28,294 nt of DNA, taken from NCBI GenBank assembly GCA_964494505.1, contig CAZBRO010000044.1, forward strand, positions 1-28,294. The letters are read 5' to 3'. The notes beneath the pieces were generated by a model. That model had not been told where the DNA came from. It made no database searches and was given only the letters and a program-made list of their open reading frames with translations. Position numbers and translations under genes: made by a program. Positions within the stretch are counted from its first letter, which is position 1; every line of letters starts with the position of its first letter. The stretch comes from CAIYRG01 sp964494505 (GTDB taxonomy: Bacteria; Pseudomonadota; Alphaproteobacteria; Micropepsales; Micropepsaceae). Shown here piece after piece: positions 1 through 8,310 of the stretch.

Positions 1-1
1 C

Positions 2-40
2 GAAGCAAGCTGGAAACAAATCCAAGGCGTCAATCCCTAA
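2..40 (+). CDS. pstS: C-terminal tail of a probable phosphate-binding protein PstS (partial)
   Basis: Only the last twelve codons are inside the window, reading EASWKQIQGVNP and then TAA. A short tail containing a Trp-Lys pair just before pstC is what the periplasmic phosphate-binding subunit usually has, and pstS normally precedes pstCAB. The call rests mainly on position, since twelve residues cannot identify a family alone. Confidence 0.4.
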   Translation, partial: EASWKQIQGVNP

Positions 41-118
41 AACCCTGTCGGCAGATGCCGATCCCGGTGCAAAGGGAATTGGCGAATAGATTGGGATCGG
101 GGAATATGGAAGCGGGAC

Positions 119-138
119 GGCCGCATTCGGATACGGCC
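119..138 (+). terminator. Small hairpin between pstS tail and pstC
   Basis: GGCCG (119-123) pairs with CGGCC (134-138) around a 10-nt loop, followed by pyrimidine-rich but not U-run sequence. It could attenuate read-through from pstS so that the binding protein is made in excess over pstCAB, as is common in ABC operons. The stem is short and the assignment weak. Apart from this hairpin I see nothing in 41-179, including no clear PHO box. Confidence 0.25.
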
Positions 139-179
139 CCCCGCTCCTTCCTTATGGGGCAACATCTTCCGAGCTTCTC

Positions 180-1169
180 ATGGTCGACCTAGCCTTGAGC
201 CAGGACATCTCCATCGCTTCGAGCTCCACGCGGCTGCGCCGGTTTCATGCGACCGACCGCACCTTTCGCCGGGTCACGCTTGCCTGCGCGCTGCTGGTGC
301 TGGCGATGTTCGCAGGCATTTTCGGGGCGCTGATCTCGGGCGCGTGGCCCGCCCTCAAAGCCTTCGGCATATCGTTCCTGTGGACGGAAACCTGGAATCC
401 GGTGACTGAGAAATTCGGCGCGCTGGCGCCGGTTTATGGCACCCTGGTCACGTCCTTCATTGCCATGCTCATCGCCGTTCCCGTCGGGATCGGGATCGCA
501 ATCTTCCTGACCGAGTTGTGCCCCCGCTCGCTGCGCCGGCCCATCGGCATCGCCATCGAGCTGCTCGCCGGAATACCCTCCATCATTTACGGCATCTGGG
601 GCCTGTTCGTGCTCGCGCCGGTCCTGCAGCAGGACGTCATGCCGGGGTTGATTGCGACCTTTGCCAATGTCCCCGTGCTTTCGACCCTCTTTGCTGGCCC
701 GCCGTTCGGCATCGGCATTCTCACCGCCGGGCTCATCCTCGGGATCATGACGCTTCCCTTCATCACCGCGATTTCGCGCGACGTGTTCGAAACCGTGCCG
801 CCGGTGCTGAAGGAAGCCGCCTACGGGCTTGGCGCTACTACCTGGGAGGTGCTGTGGAACGTGGTGCTGCCTTTCGCCCGCGCGGGCGTGGTAGGCGGCA
901 TCATGCTGGCGCTCGGGCGTGCGCTCGGCGAAACCATGGCCGTGACCTTCGTCATCGGGAATGCACATCGGATTTCGGCTTCGCTGCTGGCGCCCGGCAC
1001 CACCATCTCGGCGGCAATCGCCAACGAATTCACGGAAGCGATCGGCGCTCTCTATGCGCCGGCCTTGATCGAACTCGGGCTCATTCTCTTCCTGGTCACG
1101 GCGGCAGTGCTGGCGGCGGCCCAATACATGCTCTACCAGCTTGAGCGCCGTGCGGGGGGCCGGTCATGA
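180..1169 (+). CDS. pstC: Phosphate ABC transporter permease PstC
   Basis: This is one of the two inner-membrane permease subunits of the high-affinity PstSCAB phosphate importer. The 329-aa protein has a cytoplasmic N-terminus of about 30 residues, a first membrane helix near residues 31-55, and further helices of the binding-protein-dependent permease fold. The EAA-type loop that docks on PstB is visible as KEAAYGLGATTWEVLWNVVLP, followed by the conserved ALGRALGETMAVTFVIGN segment typical of PstC. The ATG at 180 lacks a strong Shine-Dalgarno, but no better in-frame start exists. Its last four bases (ATGA) overlap the start of pstA, so the two are probably translationally coupled. Length is normal for the family. 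Confidence 0.95.
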   Translation: MVDLALSQDISIASSSTRLRRFHATDRTFRRVTLACALLVLAMFAGIFGALISGAWPALKAFGISFLWTETWNPVTEKFGALAPVYGTLVTSFIAMLIAVPVGIGIAIFLTELCPRSLRRPIGIAIELLAGIPSIIYGIWGLFVLAPVLQQDVMPGLIATFANVPVLSTLFAGPPFGIGILTAGLILGIMTLPFITAISRDVFETVPPVLKEAAYGLGATTWEVLWNVVLPFARAGVVGGIMLALGRALGETMAVTFVIGNAHRISASLLAPGTTISAAIANEFTEAIGALYAPALIELGLILFLVTAAVLAAAQYMLYQLERRAGGRS

Positions 1170-2011
1170 CAACAGCCCGCTACCGCCGCCGCCAGATGCG
1201 CAACGGGATATTTCTCGGATTGTCGGTGGCCGCAACGGCGTTCGGCCTGGGCTGGCTTGCGCTTATCCTCGGCGCGCTGATGTATCAAGGTTTCTCCGGT
1301 ATCGACTTTGCGATCTTCACCGAATCGACCCCCCCGCCGGGCTCCATGGGGGGGCTGCTCAATGCGATCTTCGGCAGTATCGTGATGAGCATCTTTGCGG
1401 TTGCGATCGGCACGCCCGTGGGGATTCTGGCCGGAACCTATTTGGCGGAATATGGACGCAACACGCGCTTTGCCACCATCATCCGCTTCGTCAACGACAT
1501 CCTGCTGTCGGCGCCGTCCATCGTCCTTGGCCTCTTCATTTATGACGCAATGGTTCTCACCATGGGTCATTTCTCGGCCTGGGCCGGCGGCGTCGCACTC
1601 GCCACCATCGTGGTTCCGGTGGTCGTGCGCACCACCGAGAACATGCTGCTCCTGATTCCCAACACGCTGCGCGAAGCTGCGGCCGCCCTCGGCGCGCCGC
1701 GCTCCCACATCGTGCGCCAGGTGACCTGGCGCGCTGCGCGGGCGGGCATCATCACCGGGGCGCTCCTCGCGGTTGCGCGCATTTCCGGCGAAACCGCGCC
1801 GCTTCTTTTCACCGCGCTCAACAACCAGTTCTGGAGCACCAATCCCAACGCGCCGATGGCGAGCCTTCCGGTTGCGATCTTTCAAATGGCGATGAGTCCC
1901 TATGCCGATTGGCACCGGCTGGCCTGGTCGGGCGCCCTTCTGATCACGATGACGGTCCTCATCCTTTCCATTGTCGCGCGCGTGCTCGAAGCGCAAACGG
2001 ACCGGAGATAA
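1166..2011 (+). CDS. pstA: Phosphate ABC transporter permease PstA
   Basis: This is the second permease subunit of the Pst phosphate importer, pairing with PstC in the inner membrane. The 281-aa protein shows the expected helices, the segment NDILLSAPSIVLGLFIY, the EAA loop LREAAAALGAPRSHIVRQVTW, and the PstA-type ending ARISGETAPLLFTALNNQFW. The start codon lies inside the pstC stop (ATGA overlap), and pstB follows after 3 bp, so the three genes form a tight operon. Nothing looks truncated or unusual. Confidence 0.95.
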   Translation: MTTARYRRRQMRNGIFLGLSVAATAFGLGWLALILGALMYQGFSGIDFAIFTESTPPPGSMGGLLNAIFGSIVMSIFAVAIGTPVGILAGTYLAEYGRNTRFATIIRFVNDILLSAPSIVLGLFIYDAMVLTMGHFSAWAGGVALATIVVPVVVRTTENMLLLIPNTLREAAAALGAPRSHIVRQVTWRAARAGIITGALLAVARISGETAPLLFTALNNQFWSTNPNAPMASLPVAIFQMAMSPYADWHRLAWSGALLITMTVLILSIVARVLEAQTDRR

Positions 2012-2014
2012 CGC

Positions 2015-2782
<768 letters not shown>

Positions 2783-2849
2783 GCGTACCCCGCAGGATCG
2801 GCTAGGGGCGCCCGCTTGCCTTTTCACGGAGGCTCGGGATAGTGCCGCC

Positions 2850-3803
2850 ATGAGCGGGGACATCAGGCACGATTGGACGCGAGACGAGGTGAAGGCGCTG
2901 CTTGCGCTGCCCTTCGGCGAGTTGATCTACCGCGCCCAGACGCTGCACCGGACATATTTCGACGCCCGCGAAGTGCAGATTTCGACGCTGCTTTCGATCA
3001 AGACCGGCGGCTGCCCGGAAGATTGCGCTTATTGCCCGCAAAGCGCCCACTATGAGACAGGCGTAAAGGCCTCCAAGCTGATGGCGCTGCCGGCCGTGCT
3101 CGCGGCGGCGCGGGCAGCGAAGGAATCAGGCGCCTCGCGCTTCTGCATGGGTGCCGCCTGGCGCGAACCCAAGGACAAGGACCTCGATGCGGTCTGCGCC
3201 ATGGTCGAAGGCGTGAACGCCTTGGGGCTCGAAACCTGCGCGACGCTGGGCATGCTGAACGCGGAGCAGGCGGGGCGGCTGAAAGGCGCGGGGCTTGCTT
3301 ACTACAACCACAATCTCGACACCTCGCCCGAATTCTACGGCTCCATCATCACGACGCGCGATTACCAAGAGCGGCTCGACACGCTTGACCATGTGCGCGC
3401 GGCGGGCATCCACGTCTGTTGCGGCGGCATCGTCGGCATGGGCGAAAGCGAGGACGACCGCGCGGGGCTGATCGCGACGCTCGCGAGCCTGCCTGTCCAT
3501 CCCGAATCGGTGCCGATCAATGCGCTGGTCCGCGTGGAAGGCACGCCGCTTGGCGGTGCGGCGCCGCTGGACGCGCTCGATTTCGTGCGCACCGTTGCGG
3601 CTGCGCGCATCGCGATGCCGAAATCGGTGGTGCGCCTCTCGGCGGGCCGCGAGGAGATGACCGACGAGGCCCAGGCGCTGGCGTTTCTGGCGGGTGCGAA
3701 TTCGATATTCTACGGCCCGCGCCTGCTCACCACGGCCAACCCGGCCGAGACGCGCGACCGCGCGCTGATGGCGCGGCTCGGCCTCGTGCCCACGGGATTG
3801 TGA
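2850..3803 (+). CDS. bioB: Biotin synthase BioB
   Basis: BioB is the radical-SAM enzyme that inserts sulfur into dethiobiotin, the last step of biotin synthesis. The 317-aa protein has the CxxxCxxC cluster ligands at C55, C59 and C62 (GGCPEDCAYCPQS), the YNHNLDTSPEFY motif and the GGIVGMGE segment expected in the family, and ends at a normal length. The start at 2850 is preceded by GGAGG, but 17 nt away, so initiation may be weak. No other bio genes are nearby. Transcription may come from pst read-through or a promoter in the 67-bp gap, but neither can be decided here. Confidence 0.96.
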   Translation: MSGDIRHDWTRDEVKALLALPFGELIYRAQTLHRTYFDAREVQISTLLSIKTGGCPEDCAYCPQSAHYETGVKASKLMALPAVLAAARAAKESGASRFCMGAAWREPKDKDLDAVCAMVEGVNALGLETCATLGMLNAEQAGRLKGAGLAYYNHNLDTSPEFYGSIITTRDYQERLDTLDHVRAAGIHVCCGGIVGMGESEDDRAGLIATLASLPVHPESVPINALVRVEGTPLGGAAPLDALDFVRTVAAARIAMPKSVVRLSAGREEMTDEAQALAFLAGANSIFYGPRLLTTANPAETRDRALMARLGLVPTGL

Positions 3804-3878
3804 TCACGCCGTTCGTTCTCTCCTGTCCAAGCGCAAGGAGGGGCCCGCGCGCCGGGTTCCATGGCGGGAACCTGAAGC

Positions 3879-3903
3879 GGAACCGTGAGGCGCTTTCGAC
3901 GTT
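3879..3903 (+). promoter_or_regulatory. EcfG (general stress sigma factor) promoter
   Basis: GGAAC at 3879-3883 and CGTT at 3900-3903 (followed by a further T) are separated by exactly 16 bp. This matches the alphaproteobacterial EcfG/RpoE2 consensus GGAAC-N16/17-CGTT. It lies 94 bp upstream of the response regulator start at 3998, giving a 5' leader of roughly 85-90 nt. No competing sigma-70-like promoter stands out between 3804 and 3997. Confidence 0.65.
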
Positions 3904-3997
3904 TGGAAAAGATCGCCGCTTGTGCTCACAGTCGCCTCTCAGCTCTTCTGTCGCGGCTCGTTCGGCCGCAGTCCGGTAGCCTCGTCTGGAGCCCCGT

Positions 3998-4345
3998 ATG
4001 GCCTATCCGCGCCGCGTCCTGATCGTCGAAGACGAAATGCTCATAGCGCTTCTGGTTGAGGACGCGCTGACGGCATCCGGCGTGCAGGTCGCCGGAATCG
4101 CGACCACCGTGCAGGAGGCGCTCAAGGAAGCCGTGAAGACGGAGTTCGATTGCGCCATTCTCGATGTCCATCTGCACGGGGAAGACGTCTATCCCGTCGC
4201 CGATGTTCTCGCCCAAAAAGGCGTGCCGTTTGTTTTCGCATCCGGCTATGGGAAAGCCGGTCTGCCGGAAAGACATCGGGGCCGCCCCACCCTCCTCAAG
4301 CCCTTCATGCCGTCGGACCTGGAGCACGTTCTCGCGTCTCTTTGA
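3998..4345 (+). CDS. Single-domain response regulator, FAT-GUY type (stress signalling)
   Basis: This is a 115-aa stand-alone receiver domain. Acidic pocket residues E11 and D12, phosphoacceptor D56 (CAILDVHL) and the conserved lysine K101 (LLKPF) are all present. No output domain follows. The segment PFVFASGYG matches the PFxFATGY signature of the FAT-GUY receivers, which in Alphaproteobacteria work with HWE/HisKA2 kinases in general-stress phosphorelays. A consensus EcfG promoter upstream fits that role. It is probably a phosphate sink or shuttle acting on PhyR or its kinases. That is inferred from family and promoter, since no kinase gene is in the window. Confidence 0.85.
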   Translation: MAYPRRVLIVEDEMLIALLVEDALTASGVQVAGIATTVQEALKEAVKTEFDCAILDVHLHGEDVYPVADVLAQKGVPFVFASGYGKAGLPERHRGRPTLLKPFMPSDLEHVLASL

Positions 4346-4410
4346 AAACCAGGCCGATGAAATTTTTGTCAGGGGTCTTGAACAAATGCAGAGACAACCC
4401 AGCTAAGGCG

Positions 4411-4424
4411 CGGCCAAGAGGCCG
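4411..4424 (+). terminator. Hairpin downstream of the response regulator
   Basis: CGGCC-AAGA-GGCCG forms a tetraloop hairpin about 65 bp past the stop, with TTTT only some 14 nt later. It may end the response-regulator transcript. Without an immediate U-run this is tentative. I see no other clear structure between 4346 and 4610. Confidence 0.3.
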
Positions 4425-4610
4425 GGGCGCGCACGGGTAGTTTTGCGTGCCCGCTCGTATCCGTAGGCTCCGAGGAGAATGTGGCTATGAGTTTGACCGG
4501 ATCAGCTGAGCCCTGAAGGCGCGCCTCGGCGCCCGGCTCGGAGTCTTGGTTCACGATCCAGCATGGCGCCTGACGGGCTTCGGCTTTGCCGGACTTCGAT
4601 GGAGATGACC

Positions 4611-4997
4611 ATGAAACAGCACGTTACAGATTGGTTGAGGTTTGGGGCGGTGACGGTGGCATCGGCCGCGTTGACGGTGGCGGTGTTGACCGCGGCATCC
4701 GCGTTCGCGGCCGATGTTTCGGCCGACAGCCTGAAGCTCGCGCCCGGGGTGACCAAGGCCGCGGAAGGCTATGAGACGCCGGCCGCGACCTATGTCGTCG
4801 CCAACCCGACCAGCGTATTCAGCAATCATTTCTTCTACGACACCAAGGTCACCGGCGATTTGAAGCGCGGCGAGAAGGTCGACGCGCTTGCCAAGGTGAA
4901 GGGGTATGACTGGGTTCTGGTCGGCAAGAACGGCATGGGCATCGGCTATGTGCCGATCTCGATGCTGGCGCCGGAAAATCAGTACCACGCGTCCTGA
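4611..4997 (+). CDS. Secreted SH3-domain-like protein
   Basis: This 128-aa protein has an N-terminal Sec signal (MKQHVTDWLRF, a hydrophobic run, cleavage likely after ASAFA). The mature part resembles a bacterial SH3 domain, with GDLKRGEKVDALAKVKGYDWVLVGKNG followed by IGYVPISML. Such domains typically bind peptidoglycan or act as periplasmic adaptors, and the specific role here is unknown. Three in-frame ATGs are clustered (4599, 4605, 4611). The last is preferred because GGAG lies 6 nt upstream and the signal peptide then begins correctly. It is convergent with the GST gene. Confidence 0.7.
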   Translation: MKQHVTDWLRFGAVTVASAALTVAVLTAASAFAADVSADSLKLAPGVTKAAEGYETPAATYVVANPTSVFSNHFFYDTKVTGDLKRGEKVDALAKVKGYDWVLVGKNGMGIGYVPISMLAPENQYHAS

Positions 4998-5017
4998 GTG
5001 ATGCGCGAATGGAGAGT

Positions 5018-5062
5018 GGCGAATAGCGAGTGGCGGTTGCCATCCGCTATTCGCTATTCGCC
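5018..5062. repeat. REP-like palindrome between convergent genes, possible bidirectional terminator
   Basis: An 11-bp arm GGCGAATAGCG (5018-5028) is perfectly complementary to CGCTATTCGCC (5052-5062), with a 23-nt loop. The right half also tandemly repeats CGCTATT. It sits between two converging genes and overlaps the stop codon of the GST gene. The gcgaatagcg wording resembles dispersed intergenic palindromes that I recall from alphaproteobacterial genomes. Confidence 0.55.
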
Positions 5063-5773
5063 GTCCAGCTCGGGATAGTGCCGGAAAATTCCGCTTTCGT
5101 TGAACGGAAGACGCCGCTCCGAAGCGAGGTAGGACGCAACGCGCGGACGCGCGGCGACCCGGTCGCGGAGCTGGATCGTGCGCGGCAGTTTCTTTTCGAG
5201 CCGCTTCATGGCGCGCGGAAACGCGTAGCGCAAACCCTCGACCGCCTGGAACAGCGACAGATCGGCATAGGAGAGCCGCGCGCCTGCAAGCCACGGTGCG
5301 CGGGGGCCGCCGCGCGCCAGCACGGATTCGAAATAAGGCAGGAATTTTGGAATCCGCTCGGCGGTGAAATGATCGCCCGCGCGCTTGGCTTCGCGCTTCT
5401 GATCTTCGTAATAGAGGCTCCCCGCGATCGGGTGATGCACGTCATGGGCCTCGGCGACGAGATCGGCGATGGTCAGTTGTAATTGGTGAACCCAAAGCCG
5501 GCCCGCTTCGTTTTTCGGCGCAAGCCCGTGCCGCCCGCCGAGATAGAGAAGAATGTTCGCGGTCTGACTGACGATAAGGTCGCCCGATTTCAGGAAAGGC
5601 GGCGCAAAGGGCGGATGCTTCACGCGGCCGGAGTCGAGCATACGCTCCATCTTCGCCATGCCGCCTTTGCCGCGCGCGACATCGATGTAATCCGCACCCG
5701 CTTCTTCAAGCGCGAGCCGGACAAACTCGCCACGCCCCTGAATCCCCGGCCAGTAATAAAGTTCATAGCGCAT
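5054..5773 (-). CDS. Glutathione S-transferase
   Basis: This is a 239-aa cytosolic GST-like protein that probably conjugates glutathione to electrophiles or acts as a thiol transferase. The N-terminal thioredoxin-like half begins MRYELYYWPGIQGRGEFVRLAL and has the cis-Pro region and glutathione-binding segment (FAPPFLKSGDLIVSQTANIL). The helical C-terminal half includes LSYADLSLFQAVEG. The open frame extends about 40 codons further upstream, but those residues do not look like GST, so the ATG at 5773 is chosen, with GGGGT a few bases before it. It ends inside the convergent palindrome. No operon partner is visible. Confidence 0.85.
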   Translation of the reverse strand: MRYELYYWPGIQGRGEFVRLALEEAGADYIDVARGKGGMAKMERMLDSGRVKHPPFAPPFLKSGDLIVSQTANILLYLGGRHGLAPKNEAGRLWVHQLQLTIADLVAEAHDVHHPIAGSLYYEDQKREAKRAGDHFTAERIPKFLPYFESVLARGGPRAPWLAGARLSYADLSLFQAVEGLRYAFPRAMKRLEKKLPRTIQLRDRVAARPRVASYLASERRLPFNESGIFRHYPELDGE

Positions 5774-5942
5774 GGCGAACCCCAGCGATGTGCCCGATGC
5801 AGGCGTTTCCCGGACTCTTATAGCGCATTTAGCTTCTGGCCAATCGAGTCGGGTGCCTGTTTTGCTTGAGGGCGTCGGCATCGGGCGCGATGGCATCGAA
5901 TTGCTGTTCGCGCATTTCCCCTCAAAACAGAAAGAGGAAACG

Positions 5943-5975
5943 GGCTTTTAATTAAACGACGGCTTTTAATTAAAC
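5943..5975. repeat. Tandem AT-rich 15-bp direct repeat with palindromic core
   Basis: GGCTTTTAATTAAAC occurs at 5943-5957 and again at 5961-5975 (period 18 bp). Each copy contains the self-complementary TTTAATTAAA. It lies in the 243-bp gap between the GST start and the 3' end of the comM fragment, where no gene is seen. Two copies of a palindromic core at about two helical turns would suit a dimeric regulator. Confidence 0.5.
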
Positions 5976-6016
5976 ACAGGCAGCTTCGACGCGGCATCGG
6001 AAAAAGTCAACACGCT

Positions 6017-6493
6017 TCATCCCGCATGCGCGATGCGGCGATACGACAAAGCCTCCGCGATATGCGCGCGCACCACACCGTCCGCGCCCGCCAGATCGGC
6101 AATCGTACGCGCCACGCGCAAGACGCGGTGATAGCCGCGCGCGGTCAGCCGCATGCGTTCGGCGGCTTCGGTCAGCAATCGCGCGCCCGCCGCATCCGGT
6201 CTCGCCACTTTATCCAGCAACTCGCCTTCGGCTTCGGCATTGGTGCGAAGCCCGGCATCGGCAAACCGCGCCCGCTGAATGTCGCGCGCGCGCGCCACCC
6301 GGCGCGCCACCTCGCCCGAACCTTCGGCCGGCGGCGGCAGACTCAAATCCGCAGCCGACACGCTCGCTACTTCTACGTGGATGTCGATGCGGTCGAGCAG
6401 GGGCCCCGACAATCGTGATTGGTAATCGCTCGCGCATTTGGGCGCCCGCCCGCAGCCTTGCGCCGGATCGCTCAGATAGCCGCAGCGGCAAGG
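6017..6493 (-). pseudogene. comM: comM 3' fragment (Mg-chelatase-like AAA ATPase), interrupted by the integrated element
   Basis: These codons encode the C-terminal 158 residues of ComM/YifB, the helicase-like ATPase that aids branch migration in natural transformation. Recognisable parts are PCRCGYLSDPAQGCGRAPKC (the cysteine-rich MNPCxCG region), SRLSGPLLDRIDIHVEV (sensor region) and the Mg-chelatase C-terminal domain ending LSYRRIA. The N-terminal ATPase half with Walker A and B is missing, and the reading frame instead runs in from a serine recombinase. Natural ComM would have an A-M-N-P-C type sequence where this reads T-Q-P-C. I found no matching N-terminal half elsewhere in the window. 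The host ComM is therefore inactive unless the element excises. Confidence 0.88.
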
Positions 6494-7987
6494 TTGCGTT
6501 GCTAAGTTGTTACGGTTGCCAAAAGGGGGCTGGTACAAGAGGTCGATTTCCACCTCCCCCTCCTTGATGACTATTCGCTCAGTGATCGCCTCGACAATCT
6601 GGCGCTGGTCCTCCCGGCTCATTTCCGGCCAATGAGATGCAAGGTTTTCGGCTTCGGACACGGCCTCTGAGGTAGAGATGTTGGAAATGCGCAACACGTC
6701 GGCTTCAGCTTGGAGCCGCGGCAACTCTTCCTCAAGCTGCGCGCGGCGTTCCGAGAGCGGCTTATGCCTGAGGCCAAAGTCGTTCTCCGAGAGCTTTTCG
6801 GCGATGTATAGCCGGTACAATTTCTCATCCTCGGTTTCGAGCTTCCGACGCTCTTCCTCGGCAGTTGCCACCAACTGTAACTTTCCCTGAAGAGCATCGT
6901 TTGCGGCTGCGAAATGGGCCTCGATCTCGCCCGGTGAAACTAGATATTGGGTGAGCTGCTCCCGATAGATTGCTTCCAGATCGGCGATGGCGATTCGGTT
7001 CTTACATTTTGTGCAGACGTATTTCGGCGAGTTGGACCAAACGTACATTTTCCGCCCGCAGGCACACTCTGCCAGTCCGGCAAATAGGTGGACGGGCTTT
7101 CTGCCCTGGCGCTTACGGGGTGCGTGGCAGGCGTCGAGAACTTGATTGCAGGCTGCCCAGAGGTCCTTATCCACTATTGGTTCGACGTCGTTGAATACCC
7201 ATTCGGATTCCGGCTTCAACTCCCACGTGTGTCTTCGATCGTCGGTCCTGGTGTAGTTGGCCCGATGAATACCCTTCGCAGTCGTATCGCGTAGGAGCCG
7301 AGTGACCGTCGTGTCACTCCACTTGGACCCGTTTCGCGTCCGATACCCTCTCTCGTTTAAAATCCGCGCGACAGTCCTCCGCCGTTTATGTTCGGCAAAC
7401 AGCTGATACATGAGGACGCGGATCGGAGACTCGTTGGGATCTGGAACCAATCGCTTTCCCATCCAGCGGTATCCGAACGGCGCCTGTCCACCGGTAGGTT
7501 TGCCGAGCTTTGCCCGAATAGGCACAGCGGCGGACACACGAGCGGCGATCTCCTCCCGCTCCCATTGCGCCATGGCGCCAATAACCGTGAAGAAGAAACG
7601 GCCGGCAGGCGAGCCGGTGTCGATAGATTCTTCAAGCGAAATCAAGTCTGCATCGTGCTTCTGAAATTCCTCCGCGAATTCAATTAATTCCTTGGTGTTC
7701 CGCGCGAGTCGAGCAAGCTTGCTGAAGACGAGGCCACTGATCCGTCCCGAGCGGACCAGGTCCAGCATTCGTTTCGTCTGGGGGTGGCCGATAATCGTTT
7801 TCCCGCTTACGCCATCAAGACGAAACACCTCGCGCACATCCCATCCGTGCGCTTCTGCAAATAGGCGTGCACGCTTCTCATGCACTTCTGGGCTTTCGCC
7901 TTTCGCTTGATCGTCAGTCGAGACGCGCACCCATATCGCGACGTTCCTCTTGGCCTCCGCTTCCAGCGATCCTGATCTGCGCTTCAT
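6017..7987 (-). CDS. Large serine recombinase, fused in frame to the comM C-terminus
   Basis: This integrase of an integrated element is 656 aa as read: residues 1-498 are recombinase, the rest ComM. An N-terminal resolvase domain (about 15-160) has catalytic Ser23 in WVRVSTDDQ and the KLARLARN motif. A Recombinase domain follows (TGGQAPFGYRW), then a zinc ribbon (CACGRK...CTKCKN), a long coiled coil and a tail EVEIDLLYQPPFG. No stop separates it from ComM, so the C-terminus depends on which DNA is joined at the att site. GGAG lies 9 nt before the ATG at 7987. In-frame ATG 8002 and GTG 8029 are alternatives. A weak -35/-10 pair (TTGAAT/CATTAT) lies at 8014-8043. Small genes run divergently from it. 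Confidence 0.88.
   Translation of the reverse strand: MKRRSGSLEAEAKRNVAIWVRVSTDDQAKGESPEVHEKRARLFAEAHGWDVREVFRLDGVSGKTIIGHPQTKRMLDLVRSGRISGLVFSKLARLARNTKELIEFAEEFQKHDADLISLEESIDTGSPAGRFFFTVIGAMAQWEREEIAARVSAAVPIRAKLGKPTGGQAPFGYRWMGKRLVPDPNESPIRVLMYQLFAEHKRRRTVARILNERGYRTRNGSKWSDTTVTRLLRDTTAKGIHRANYTRTDDRRHTWELKPESEWVFNDVEPIVDKDLWAACNQVLDACHAPRKRQGRKPVHLFAGLAECACGRKMYVWSNSPKYVCTKCKNRIAIADLEAIYREQLTQYLVSPGEIEAHFAAANDALQGKLQLVATAEEERRKLETEDEKLYRLYIAEKLSENDFGLRHKPLSERRAQLEEELPRLQAEADVLRISNISTSEAVSEAENLASHWPEMSREDQRQIVEAITERIVIKEGEVEIDLLYQPPFGNRNNLATQPCRCGYLSDPAQGCGRAPKCASDYQSRLSGPLLDRIDIHVEVASVSAADLSLPPPAEGSGEVARRVARARDIQRARFADAGLRTNAEAEGELLDKVARPDAAGARLLTEAAERMRLTARGYHRVLRVARTIADLAGADGVVRAHIAEALSYRRIAHAG
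6481..6493. other. Probable attachment-site junction (attL) in comM
   Basis: Homology to ComM begins at CCTTGCCGCTGCG (minus strand of 6481-6493), encoding the invariant P-C-R-C motif. Upstream residues (GNRNNLATQ) belong to no ComM. The crossover therefore lies at or just inside this segment. Large serine recombinases use short cores, so the exact dinucleotide cannot be read without the other junction. Confidence 0.55.
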
Positions 7988-8105
7988 CCCAAGACACTCC
8001 ATTCGCCTGAAAGATAATGTAGCTGTCACGAGTCAGCATTCAATCCCAAGTGCCATCGGTCGGCAGAACTTTCACATAAACTCGTTCGTCGAGAGAGGAG
8101 CGTTG

Positions 8106-8267
8106 ATGGATAATCGCATCAGTGATTCGTCATCTCACATCGGTAGCAAACGACGTGATGGGGACTCCCACGACGCCCACGCGGGAACCCGGAGAGTGTA
8201 CGGCCGCTCCGCCAGCGCGATACTTAAACAGAGGCAGAAAAACGATCCCTGCACGTTCTTCAAGTGA
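8106..8267 (+). CDS. Small basic protein, divergent from the serine recombinase
   Basis: This 53-aa open frame starts MDNRISDSSSHIGSKRRDGD and ends KQRQKNDPCTFFK. It has a strong Shine-Dalgarno (AGAGGAG, 5 nt before the ATG), which is the main reason to believe it. It is Arg/Lys/Ser-rich with no recognised domain. Small proteins beside large serine recombinases sometimes act as recombination directionality factors, but nothing in the sequence proves that here. The function is unknown, and it could be spurious. Confidence 0.4.
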   Translation: MDNRISDSSSHIGSKRRDGDSHDAHAGTRRVYGRSASAILKQRQKNDPCTFFK

Positions 8268-8310
8268 GGGTTGCCAATTTTTGCGGCCTGTGCAGGTGAG
8301 GAGTTGTACC

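Noticed and set aside
189..1124. 311-codon antisense frame opposite pstC
   Set aside because: Composition (R, G, D, Q, H rich) is that of a high-GC shadow, with no domain or ribosome-binding site.
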